Of a stretch of 64,000 nucleotides of DNA, positions 36,201 through 45,899 are shown one piece after another; within the stretch, counting starts at the first letter, position 1; each line of letters begins with the position of its first letter. The translations under genes were made by a program, and so were the position numbers. The DNA is from Parelaphostrongylus tenuis (lineage: Eukaryota > Nematoda > Chromadorea > Rhabditida > Metastrongylidae). The notes beneath the pieces were generated by a model. It had not been told where the DNA came from. It saw nothing but the letters and a program-made list of their open reading frames with translations, and ran no database searches. The stretch is from the NCBI GenBank assembly GCA_019055375.1, contig JAHQIW010000873.1, forward strand, positions 62,001 to 126,000. Direction: 5' to 3'.

Positions 36201-39200
36201 TGTGGAGGCATTTCGGTTCTTCGTTTACCCATGAACATCTTCGCCACCGATTCAGTGTAGATTGGCAGGCGTTTATATGGATTGATCACAACACAGAAAA
36301 GACCAGAGTACGTCTAAATAGATTTCTAAGTTGAACTAAACGTCTATTATACATTATTCTTCTGTACATCACATTGCACTCCTATGCTACCGCATTAAGA
36401 TGATAATAAGTATCTTACTGCTAATTAATTCCATTTTTTGCTCGTCTCTAATACAGGCTAATAAATCTTATGCTATGCAAAATAGCGAGTGAAAACATTT
36501 GAACGATATTCTTAGACGATGTGTAATATTCTTCCTATTTTCCGCTTTCAGCAGTGACATCATGTTCCAAATACATATCGATCCTTCCCCGCGTAAAAGC
36601 ACAGATTTTCAAACCTATCACCTGCGCTGGACAAGAAGTTTTCATGAAGAGAGTTTGAAAAAACCCTTTTATAACGCTGAAAAAAGATTGAAAATATAAT
36701 GTTTCACATCGGCCGTGTATATCAACTATTACTTTGCTGGGAGCACTAAAAACTCATGAACGTTTAGAGAAAATCTTTTAGTATCAAAGTCAGACGTTTG
36801 ATCTAAATATGCTTTTAGAGTGGAGGAGCAGTTTTTGATCAAGTACACTTCACTTAGACGCCATCGATCGATATTTACGCCGACCTCTGCTCCTAATCCC
36901 ACAGCGGTGAATTGGCCGAAGAACAGTTGCTGGCATATGTGAATCATTCTTAATTTTCCTGTTGTATTGCAGGGAAGCGGTCCTTTCAAAAAAAAAGCGC
37001 AGCATTGGAATCAGCAAGCATTACGCTATCGAATGATTACTAATAGTTCAAAGAAAGAGCTCTGTCCGGCGAGAAATATGCGCGTGTGAAGCGTAACCCC
37101 ATTCTGGATTTTACAGCTTTATGAAAGAATCTTTTCAAAAAACAAGCTACAAACGGTTACTGCGTGAGATTTAAGCTTTCAAACAAGTACTACTAGGTTA
37201 GAAGAAAGTTCTGGAGTACTGTAATAAGCATGAGATACTCCAGTGCATATCAAGGGAATATTACAGTTTCTAATGTCGAATTTTCCTCACTGAAGGACTG
37301 GATATTATTCGTCTTCATTTCACTTTGTTGCAGTCCTGCGCTATGCCCAATGATACAGTCGAAGTTCGTGTTTTATCGTGTCATTATTGAAGGAAGGGTC
37401 TATCACAACGAGCTGTAGGCGATGAAATCAACGTACTTGAAGGGGAGGGCATAACAAGCAAATCTGCTGCTGGCGGGTGGTTTCAACGCTTTGGTGCCGG
37501 AAATCTCGACATTGAAGACAAGACCCGTTCAGGGCGTCCAGCAACGTTGAACAACGATTCAAACTTTTCGATGGAGTTGAAGAAGCATGTAAAGAACTGT
37601 TTGATTCGAATTCGGAAGAATGGCACTTCGACCAGATCCGAAACTTGGCGGAACGGTGACATAAAGTCGTAGAAAACGATAACCTTTGTTTTGAAGACTA
37701 GTTATCATTGCTTTTATTTGAAAATCATGCATAAATTTTCAGATTTTCGAGTGTGTCAATACTTTCTTTCCAACCTAATAACACTTTCAATGAAAACTTC
37801 TTTTCCAGCGTAGGAAGCAGGCTTGAATCTATGCTACCAAACGGAAAAGTACCATATATCCAATGATGTTGAGTGATATGCAGAACTTTGAATATCGGAA
37901 GGGATTCAAACCCGCATTTTTTACCCTTTTGAATGCGCGTGTTGTCCATTGCACTACCGGCGCTTGTTTTGCAACCAGTCTTTCTCCAACAACTGTATCG
38001 ATCTGCCAGCAAACTATGCAACCAGGCCAATCGTTGACGCTTAGTTGCTAATAGATCGATACAACTGTGTCTAAGAGAGAGTGATAATAGAACCAGAGCC
38101 GGTAGTACAATGGTTAATAAGCGCCCTTGAAAAGCCTGAATTACGGGTTTGAATCCCGTGCGACATCCAAAGTCTTGTATATTACTCAAAATTATTGGAT
38201 TGTAAGATTTGTTCGGTATCAAAAGTCAAGAGTTAAGTATCCCCACTATCAAAGAAAATTAACACTCAATTTACATACTTTCTCAGTTAATGAGATTGCG
38301 TCTTACGTTATTACATATGCTTCTTTCCACAATAGATGCACTTTTTGATCTTGAGCATGGACTTTTCCGCGCAATGCGTATAACCAGTGGATGGCGATAG
38401 AGTGAGTGGGAGCAAACTCAAAGTGAGGACATTATTTGCTCATCTCTCAGCCGGCAAACTCTTCTCTTAGCAATGCGGCAATCGACGTAAGCAACCTCAT
38501 GTCACTGTGCGAACTGTTGTTTATTGCCCTCTCAGCAGTAATTTGTCTTCGGAAATGCTGTCATAGCACTAACAGAAGGCACCCCAAAGCTACATATGAA
38601 GCGAAGTAAAATTACCAACTAGACACTTCTACTGGATTGAGAAAATTGAGATCGTAAAAGCATGGTACAGCACCAACAAAGATTCCAGTACGAAAATGCA
38701 AAGTAGAAGAAGGACCAAATGTGCTCAATAATACGCCACGGATTTAGCTGTAGCGAATTTTGAGCGAAATTAGCCAATAATTTGCTACAGATGATAGAGT
38801 ATTCTCACGAACTCCTGCAAAATATGAATATAAAATAATACTTGCGTATTTTTGAGGAAATCATTGATTTCACTATGCTGTTGATTTTACAAAAATGGGC
38901 ATATCTAGGTGTCAAACGGCGATTAACAGAAGGGAGTTCATCTCGTCATCATGGTTTCCTAAGCTGAGGAAGTGAAGATTTACGAACTATTAGCAGAGTT
39001 ATGTCACGCATGAAGGTCCAACGGTACTTTTTTCGTTAAAACGCGCGAGATGAAGAAATGACCCCTTCCGCTGAACAAGAAATTTTCATGAGAGTGATAG
39101 TATTCATTTGAAAGCTTAAGTCTATGGCTACTGCACTACCTTCTTCTTTTTGAAAAAACCCTTTTATCAACCTGTAGCACTAAATAAAGTTGTGTTTTAC

Positions 39201-40309
39201 TGCGGCCGTGCTCATTCACTATTACTTCGCTGGAATCACAAAAAGCATATGAACGTGTAGAGTGAATCTTAATGGAAGATTAGTATTCAAAATTATATAA
39301 CAAATTTGCATCCCATATGTGAATTGCGTCAGGACGATCGATCGATCGATCGATTGCGGAACACCGTATCGTATCCACGGCTAGCAGACACCCAACCGAC
39401 AGACTCAAATGCGTCGCTTATGTGACATTCAATCTTATTTTTCCTGTTACACTGCAGTAAAACGGTCTTTCTAGATTATTATAACAGCATTGATCTCGTC
39501 TAAACTCTCGCTATCGAACAGTTATTTATAATTTGGAAGAGAAATTCTGTTCTGCGATAGATATGCCTGTGTGAAATAGAAATGTTTTCGTTCTGCTACA
39601 GAACGGGCAACGTAGCGCAGTATCCAGAGATTTGAGATTTCGCATGACTACTGACATTTTTATTGAGAGTTCTTGCCAGCAATAGGACTTTATTCAATTT
39701 TTACAAGAAGAACACAGTAACTTACGTAAATGAGCATGCTAGCATAACGAGCACGAAGGTTGTGTAGAACAGAGGCATCGTTGAGGAAAGTAAGGTTTGA
39801 CATATCTTCAGTTTTTTCAAACTTTGGCGGGTTCATCTCTTGCAAGATATCCTTTCGCAGCGTTTTCTAAATTAGAAATCCGATTGGAATAAATCTTTGA
39901 TGTCAATTTCAATCAATTTGATCATGACTAACTTCCTGGTCTCCCACTTTGACGACAACATCGTCACCCTTAGTGGACTTGATTTCTGCGGCGACGTAGC
40001 CATCTTCGGCATCCGGGATCCACACGTTCTTCTTCGAGTCATACGGACACGACTGATCCTGTACGATGAAATAAGTAAAGTAAACACCTGAACTTGTCTT
40101 TCACGAAGAACTCAATGTTTTTTCTCCAGTGTGAAAATTCTATCAAAACTGGAAATCCCATTTAATTTACAAGTTAATCTTCTCAAGCGATTTAGTAGGA
40201 GAATAAAAGGATAGCAAATGAAGAAGAGCGGCTTGCTTGCCTGGAGGATTTGCTCTCTTGTTCGTCTCAGATATTGCCATCCGGGATCTTTCTCGTAGTC
40301 GGAGGCCAT
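27213..40309 (-). CDS. Muscle myosin heavy chain, second paralog (17 exons)
   Basis: A sarcomeric myosin II heavy chain in tandem with the unc-54-like gene. Exons in transcript order: 40241-40309, 39933-40058, 39726-39866, 36089-36313, 35188-36024, 34369-34540, 33953-34286, 31083-33871, 30904-31026, 30700-30852, 30278-30421, 29700-29822, 29522-29578, 29321-29468, 27913-28052, 27736-27831, 27213-27341, about 1934 codons. Start [17 protein letters not shown]-loop [13 protein letters not shown]; switch I NNNSSRFG; switch [11 protein letters not shown]; loop 2 [30 protein letters not shown]; long heptad rod; abrupt end [12 protein letters not shown] with almost no tailpiece. The rod differs from UNC-54 throughout, so it is one of the other muscle isoforms. 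A pharyngeal MYO-1/MYO-2-like identity is possible but not proven. Oddities are a GC donor after exon 1, a single-base frameshift in exon 6, and a 3.4 kb intron 3 filled with mobile elements. Confidence 0.94.
28053..29320. other. Intron of myosin gene 2 (1.27 kb) with no recognised content
   Basis: Flanked by GT at 29319-29320 and AG just above 28052. Phase 1 on both sides reconstructs [16 protein letters not shown], collinear with the unc-54-like rod. AT-rich; the stretch 29100-29250 shows weak similarity to repeat family 2. No gene seen. Confidence 0.5.
30498..30527 (-). other. Candidate 30-nt micro-exon within a rod intron of myosin gene 2
   Basis: On the minus strand CTACAG precedes ten codons ([10 protein letters not shown]) that are followed directly by GTAACC. 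Both edges are phase 0, matching the flanking exons (30700-30852 ends LKRLFDQ; 30278-30421 begins VKELQEQ). Direct joining without it aligns perfectly to the unc-54-like rod ([14 protein letters not shown]), so it is left out of the main model. Confidence 0.3.
34484..34486 (-). other. Single-base frameshift in myosin gene 2, exon 6
   Basis: Exon 6 (34369-34540) is 172 bases; its unc-54-like counterpart (11338-11508) is 171. On the minus strand [11 protein letters not shown] is encoded with an extra T (CAGCAGTTTCTTCAAC against CAGCAGTTCTTCAAC). The rest of the exon reads cleanly on either side. Likely a homopolymer consensus error. Confidence 0.85.
36619..37215 (-). mobile_element. MITE-like inverted-repeat element, copy 3 (myosin gene 2 intron 3)
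   Basis: The left arm has GCGCTGGACAAGAAGTTTTC and AACCCTTTTATAACGCTG. The right arm has GTGAGATTTAAGCTTTCAAA with AAGTTC. The interior block at 36955-37040 (CCTGTTGTATTGCAGGGAAG, GCGCAGCATTGGAATC) matches 4605-4670 in the same orientation as copy 2. Left end partly eroded, boundaries approximate. Confidence 0.6.
37410..37640 (+). pseudogene. Mariner-like transposase fragment (second HTH region)
   Basis: A plus-strand frame reads [17 protein letters not shown], then [18 protein letters not shown]. This is the mariner signature around the first HTH and the RSGRP linker. No start and no catalytic core are present. Its residues differ from the 3057 fragment, so it derives from a different mariner lineage. 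It lies antisense to the myosin gene, in intron 3. Confidence 0.7.
37893..38167. repeat. Inverted pair of tRNA-like sequences
   Basis: The minus-strand copy (37893-37973) has GCCGGTAGTGCAATGG as A-box and GCGGGTTTGAATCCC as B-box. The plus-strand copy (38096-38167) has GCCGGTAGTACAATGGTTAA as A-box and a perfect T-arm (ACGGG-TTTGAATC-CCGT). The two are similar to each other and face away from one another over about 120 bases, forming an imperfect palindrome in myosin intron 3. They look like SINE heads or tRNA pseudogenes. Confidence 0.6.
38170..39040. other. Myosin gene 2 intron 3, unassigned stretch
   Basis: No coding signal or repeat homology that I can support. AT-rich, with short frames only. 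Confidence 0.5.
39050..39700. mobile_element. MITE-like inverted-repeat element, copy 4 (myosin gene 2 intron 3)
   Basis: Left arm: CCGCTGAACAAGAAATTTTC, then GTGATAGTATTCATTTGAAA and CTATGGCTACTGCACTACC. Right arm: GTAGCGCAGTATCCAGAGAT, then TTTGAGATTTCGCATGACTA, then AGTTCTTGCCAGC. The interior includes five tandem GATC-type tetramers near 39336-39358 and the TTACACTGCAGTAAAACGG/TCTTTCTAGATTATT block shared with other copies. It ends about 25 bases before exon 3 (39726), so its right arm abuts the splice donor region. Confidence 0.65.
40237..40240 (-). promoter_or_regulatory. Non-canonical GC splice donor, myosin gene 2 intron 1
   Basis: Exon 1 ends CTCCAG and is followed by GCAAGC, the usual context of a GC-AG intron. 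The exon is exactly 23 codons, as in the unc-54-like gene, whose donor at the same place is GTGTTT. The intron runs to the AG before GATCAGTCGTGTCC at 40058. Confidence 0.75.
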
Positions 40310-40354
40310 ACCGCTCGTCTACGCCTGCGGTTCGGGTGATAGAAGTATTCGACT
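40310..40354 (-). promoter_or_regulatory. Likely 5'UTR and leader acceptor of myosin gene 2
   Basis: A strong nematode acceptor (AACTTTTCAG) lies 43 bases upstream of the ATG at 40309, with the exon edge at 40352. It may be the SL trans-splice site or the end of a 5'UTR intron. The sequence alone cannot separate the two. Confidence 0.5.
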
Positions 40355-40359
40355 GAAAA

Positions 40360-41270
40360 GTTCGTTTACACCTCGTCACTTCCGCGCAGAACCGCCCTCC
40401 ACTCTTGACATCCTGTCGGATGTTGTGTGGTGATGGTCGGTTTATGTTGGCTTAGGAGCAGCGAACTAGCACGCTATATCCATGCACTCTGCGCTCTATC
40501 ACATCGAATTTTCTCCTCTTCAATAGCAGTGAAAATGTTACGAGTGATGATGTTCGTATTACTCGTAATGCAAAATAATGGGCAACAAAAAAGCGTTCTG
40601 TAATTTCCTGATCTCGAAACTTTCAATGATGAGTTAGCTAGAATTCCCTTTTCATTTTATGGAAAAAATGAACTTTAATGAGTGAATTTCAAAATGGAAG
40701 CAAATTTCGCTTTAGTATATAAGCACCGGAGAATCTTCTGAAGCCGATGACAGAATTTGTTCGACGTACAAAAAGCAGGCCGGTGTATGGAAACCGCTGA
40801 ATTTGAGCAATCTTCATAAAAGTTGCTTGTTTACTGGTTTCCATTCATATTGTTTACAAGTTGTCCTATTTGAGTCTGAAAGAATACGCAGCAGATCTCA
40901 ATTGTTTTAAGTAGTCTTACGGTATCGTCGTGTTATGTTTAAATTTTACAGCTGTTTCTGGTGTTGTAACCCTTGTTTGATATTATGGAACAAAATCGTC
41001 TGCAAATGAAATTTGTTAGTCGTATTGTAAAAGGATTCAAGTAGATAGAAAAAGTAGGGCAAGCTTGGAGGAAGAAAGGACAAAACTTTCGACGTTGATC
41101 AGTTTCGAGGGACTGTCATACACTCGACTTTATCAGATATCGTAGAAGTGATTGAATACGAATATGGACTATATCGAGACCTATAGTGAAACACAGACAT
41201 ACTAAATCATGGTTTGCTATCCTTTCACCCAAGTTTTCTGGCAGCTTGTCGATTCCGGAGGCATCAAGAG
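40360..41270. other. Upstream region of myosin gene 2
   Basis: Expected to hold the promoter of the minus-strand myosin gene. I see no unambiguous TATA box or repeated motif in the right place. TATATAAG at about 40708 reads on the plus strand. No gene recognised. Confidence 0.35.
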
Positions 41271-41282
41271 CTTGGTAAGTTT

Positions 41283-41360
41283 GCTCGGTAGGCATGCTCG
41301 AACCAGCGACCTACCACGTGTGCGTTGTAGAGCTCCTCTAATCACTCTGCTACACAAGCT
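41283..41360 (-). repeat. tRNA-like sequence
   Basis: Minus strand: GTGTAGCAGAGTGATTAGAG as a D-arm/A-box-like block, and GTCGCTGGTTCGAGCATGCC as B-box with a weak T-stem. Isolated; probably a tRNA pseudogene or SINE head. Confidence 0.4.
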
Positions 41361-41689
41361 CTGAATTTATGTAAAGCTAAAAGAAAAACCGACTTTCATC
41401 AGACCTCGCCTTAAAAACCAAAACTAATGTACAAATTATACTTTTGAAGCATACTTAAGGTGAGCATATCTTCTCTAAAAAGAAGAATGACGTCTCGGCG
41501 ATCTAGCTTTAATCAAATTTAGACATACTATACCAAGTTCAGTTGCTCACTTAACATTTTTTCAGATCTCCAACTCTACCTACAACGCACGTACACTTCC
41601 ACACAATATTTGGTAGAGCCTCTATTATTGTGAGCAAGAACGATTAGGTATGGTGTAATCGTCCTGTATGAGACGAGAAGAACGCACCC

Positions 41690-43860
41690 ATTTCACGCTG
41701 TCTGATGCCGGAGAAGAACTGTCTTTTGAACTTGCGATGTCAGAAGTGTCGCTGCGTTGGCGTTTCCGTGAAAATGATTTTTACCACGAACATGGATTGG
41801 CTTAACCAACCGACAACCCGCATCGGACACATGCGCTTGAAACGACATGGATCGATGCCTGCGTCGACCACCTTCGTCGCTTACGACGGCGAAGACGAAG
41901 TTAAAGCGTTCCTTATGGACCTGATGTTCTTCAGAGGGTAGAATACATCTTTCAAGGTCATCATTGGAGATTTTAACGCGAATAGACCCACGAGAATACC
42001 TGAAGGATGTCACAATGGTCCTTACAGACTAGTGAAAAGCGTGAGAGGCTATCCGAATTTATCACAACGACCAAAACCATACATGGTAGCTCACAATTCT
42101 AAAAGCCCACTCCAGCGGTCGTCACGGAGTTTCCCAATGGAGAAAGACATGACGAAACAGACAATATCTTAGTAAATCGAAGGATCTGCCTAACCGATTT
42201 CGCCGTTATAATTGCCAAATTGGATCAGACCATATTTCACTGTTCGAGAATAGGAGCGAGAGCTGTTACATTCAAGCAATGAAATTCTAGGATTGCCATA
42301 AAATGGGACCTATTCAAATCATCGGTGGCTCCTGATCAGATAACGCTGTCAACTATGTCGACAAAGCGTACGGCCGGCTCCTCCAACATTTCAACGTTAG
42401 CGCTATGAGAGCTCAGTAATTTAAAGTCACCAAGAAACGTCTATTTTCAGAACCTTAGCTGATGCGCCAACGTAGAATTGCACGTGTCGCAGGCAAGCGA
42501 CAACTCACGTCCGAACTTGCGAAACGCTGCAGGAGGCGATAAAACAAGATCTCAAAGAGAGATGAGTGGCAGTTATGGAAGAAGTTGCACAAGCTGAGAA
42601 AAGGTTTCACAAAGCCCACTGAAACTTCGAAAATTACAAGACCAAGATGATTTCGCTCACCGCTTCGATGGAACAGTTACAGCTCTCAGAAAGGCAATGA
42701 AAAAGATCAATGACAATTACTACTCAGATCTCTTCAATAACCGCCTCTTATTACTCTCATAGGGAATAAAAGAGATAAATTCGTCGTTCAAATGGTTCTT
42801 CTTCTTTTCAAATCCGACATGCTATCTATTTCACCTGCGAAAAAAGAACACCTTGTCTAGATAAAATAAGACTAAAACACTGGAGATCTTTTCCTCAGTT
42901 ATTACCAGCACATGGCTCAGCTACTCACTCGTTACCTATCAGACTGCATTGCTCTCAGTCAACTGGAAATCAACAATGCTGTGCTGTTGTTAGAAGGGAT
43001 ACGTTCACGACACTGGCAATTGTCGCTTACTCTGCTTGCTGATCGCCCTCTACAAACTCTTTACTTGCGTTATCTGAGCAGGATTGACAGAGCACAGGGC
43101 AAAGACTGCCATACAAACAAGAAGAGTTTTCAAAAGGATTGGCAGAAGAGATCATATTCTCAGCAATAACAAGAAACATTGCAGTTTTATACGAGTACAT
43201 GAGACCGCTCTGTCTCACTTTCATCCATTTGAGAAAGGCCTTTGTTACGGTTGAATCAGAGCCAGTTGCGGAAACTCAGGTCATTCAGGCCGTTCCTAGT
43301 CAGTACATAGCCTTCTTCACGAACTGTATAAAAATTTTGCAACCAAGTTATCATTTATCATCATTCTACAACGATGTTATTCAACGTAAGAAAATAGATT
43401 GGACAAGGCGCTAATATCGTTGAAGTTTTTCGCCGCCACTCTTCAAAACGTCATACGAATACTATAATCGAGAAATAGAGAGTGGAAATCGATGCTCGAT
43501 AGTTACACCGTCTTCACTTCTCTGGTGTCATCGCTCTTGTAACACTAAGCATCAATAAGACTGAATGAAAGCTGAATGCTCGACAGCCCTTGTGGTGATT
43601 GGTACCGTCTAAATCCGAGGAAAACTGCGTTCTTTGGGAGCGGATTAGTTTTGAATGCCCCATTCATGCTGAAGTGGATAAATAGATCTAGTCGGAGAGT
43701 CAGTATAATGAATGAACCAGCTGCCGAGTTGAACAGGGTCCATGCGCTAGAACGTTTACAGATTTTCACAGCGAGTTGGTTCCATCTTTTATGCACTAGA
43801 AAAGTTAGTCGATTCTAGAAAAGTCGATGTGAATTATTCAACTTTGAAAGCAAGACTTGG
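41690..43860 (+). pseudogene. RTE-type non-LTR retrotransposon remnant (endonuclease and RT), plus strand
   Basis: Collinear with the RTE protein but with many stops and frameshifts. Seen in order: an endonuclease segment around 41705-41941 (RIGHMRLKRHGSMPAS, EVKAFLMDLMFF), VIIGDFNANR at about 41955-41990 (catalytic GDFN motif), a helical linker near 42480-42700, LLTRYLSDC at about 42920, RPLCLTFIHLRKAFVTVES at about 43200-43260 (RT motif A, catalytic Asp replaced by His in FIHLRKAF), and VPSQYIAFF. RTE elements copy themselves by target-primed reverse transcription. This copy is inactive and lacks a recognisable 3' end. Confidence 0.8.
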
Positions 43861-44254
43861 TGAGTTCCGGACGAGCTTAAGCCAACATCTTGCTCTGCTA
43901 ATGCCCACCTATCCTTTATGAGATATAATGGTATGCGAGAAATTTGAGAAAAAGATAATCCCCGCGGTTTACCAGCTGAGTCAGACACGCCATGTATGCG
44001 ATTTCATGAAGCTCCGTTAGAGGTAAGCAAACCCTTACCTGGTATATGCAGTGTTTTGAAATAACTAATCATTTATCAAGTCAGGTGATGTTAGTCTTTT
44101 AGACAAACCTGTCATCAATTGGCTGGCATCAAAAGAATGGAAGAGTTGATGAACGTGGACTTCGGCACTGAACCACAGATGATATACATTGCAGGACATC
44201 TTTAACACCAATGCGATACATGCATTCCAGAAGCACTAGCCATGTAACTCAAAT

Positions 44255-45690
44255 TTTTTATTTTTACTGCTCTGAGGCGTTCTTCACCTGTATCACCTGT
44301 CGTCCCGTTGATCGTCGAGTGACTCGAGCGGGTACCAGCAACTCTTCCATTTTTCCCTGTCGCGTGCAAGAGTAGCCCAGTGGGTCCTTCTCGCTCTAAG
44401 GATTCGCTGAGCATCATATCTTTCTTCTATCGCTTTCGTGAAGAAATCGGACCAACGGGTCAGTGGTCTTCCTTTAGAGCGCTTGACGTCCCGAGGAATC
44501 CAGTCGGTAACGGCTCTCGTCCATCGGTTGTCGTTGAAGCGCATCACGTGTCCGGCCCACCTTATTTTCGATATCCTGGCGTGTAGAACGGCGTCTCTGA
44601 TTTTCGATCGTTGACGTAGGTCAGAACTTCGGATCCTTTCTCTCATTTGCGAAATACGGGATACTCCTAGCATCGACCTTTCGACTACGCGTTCGATAAC
44701 TCCAAGTGATCTTTCATCCTGCTTACGTAACGACCAGGTTTCTGCTGCATACGTTAGGGCAGGGATAATTGTCGAGTCGGAAAGGTGGGCACGGAGTCGG
44801 ATGTTCTTTGTCCTCTTCACTACATCTTCGATGCTCTTAAACGTTCCCCAAGCCGCTGCCGCTCGTTTCCTCCTGCTCAACTCTGGGGCTAGGTCGTTCA
44901 TCATGTTGATTTCACGACCTAGATAGACGTAACTGGAGCATTCGTAAATGTCGTTCCGTTGAGCGTGAATGGGGGCATTGGAAACTCATCCGTTCCTCAT
45001 GAACATTGTTTTCGTTAGATTCGGTTGAAGACCAATCTTTCCACAGGCGTTATCGAAATCAGTCAACATTCGTTCCGCTTGGCTGATGTTTGGTGTTATG
45101 AGAACGAAATCGTCAGCAAAGCCAAGGTGGTTTGATTGTCGACCGTCAGATTCCCTCCCTCATTGTCCCATTCTAATGTTCGCATGACGTTTTGTAGGGT
45201 GGCAGTGAGCAGTTTGGCGAAACTGTATCGCCTTGTCAAGCCCCTCTTCTTACGTCAATGGTGATATTGTTGTAGAATGGGGATATTTTGGTCGTAAAAT
45301 CTTTGTAAAGCTCACGAAGGATCATTATGTACCGAGTAGGGACGCCCTGGCTATCCAAAGCCTCTTATAACCCCTTCTGTTTCCACTGAATCAAAGGCTT
45401 TCTTCAGATCGATAAAAGTGAGACAGAGTGGTTGTTTGTACTCTCGCGAAACTTCAATGAGTCTTGTGATCGTGTGGATGTGGTCTATGGTACGAAATCC
45501 TTCTCGGAACCCTGCTTGTTCGCATGGCTGTCCTTCGTCCAGTGTTTTGTCGATCCTGTTTAGGATGACTCGAGTAAAGAGTTAATAGACAACGGACAGC
45601 AAACAGATTGGACGATAATTGCCTATGTCGTGAAGGTCTCCCTTTTTGAACAAGGAGTTCTTATGCTGTCACAAATGTTTCATTCATATC
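44255..45690 (-). pseudogene. RTE-type retrotransposon remnant, 5'-truncated (RT to C-terminus)
   Basis: The minus strand reads KKGDLHDIGNYRPICLLSVV at about 45600-45655, then EQAGFREGFRTIDHI, LCLTFIDLKKAFDSVE (motif A with its Asp), LGFADDFVLI at about 45100-45125 (motif C), YVYLGREINMMNDLAPELSR, and an intact 203-codon C-terminal stretch at 44293-44904 with KIRWAGHVMRFNDNRWTR and RDREKWKSCW. Frameshifts and stops interrupt 44905-45650. 5' truncation near 45690 and a short A-rich 3' end near 44255 are typical of LINE insertions. It lies head to head with the plus-strand remnant. Confidence 0.88.
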
Positions 45691-45814
45691 ACTCAATACT
45701 CTCAAATGTACATTTATAACTTTTAGCATTGCTTCAAAGCAGTTCAAAAGAAGGATTGAAGCTACACAGATATATAACTAGGAGAATTGAAAGGTGAGCA
45801 AGAACTCGGTCTCA

Positions 45815-45890
45815 GGCGGGAATCGAACCTGCGTCCCAACCTATCCGGGAACGCGTGCTCTACCGCTACACAGTTAATGTTTCTGCCATG
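45815..45890 (-). repeat. tRNA-like sequence
   Basis: Minus strand: TGTGTAGCGGTAGAGCACGC as A-box, then CGCAGGTTCGATTCCCGCCT as B-box with a good T-stem (CAGG...CCTG variant). The anticodon region is extended and poorly paired. SINE head or tRNA pseudogene. Confidence 0.5.
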
Positions 45891-45899
45891 CATGTATTG

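Noticed and set aside
37725..38222. 165-codon minus-strand ORF
   Set aside because: It reads across the inverted tRNA-like pair inside a myosin intron; no protein family and explained by repeat structure.
40700..40720. TATATAAG as the TATA box of myosin gene 2
   Set aside because: It reads on the plus strand, opposite to the gene, and lies about 400 bases from the start codon.
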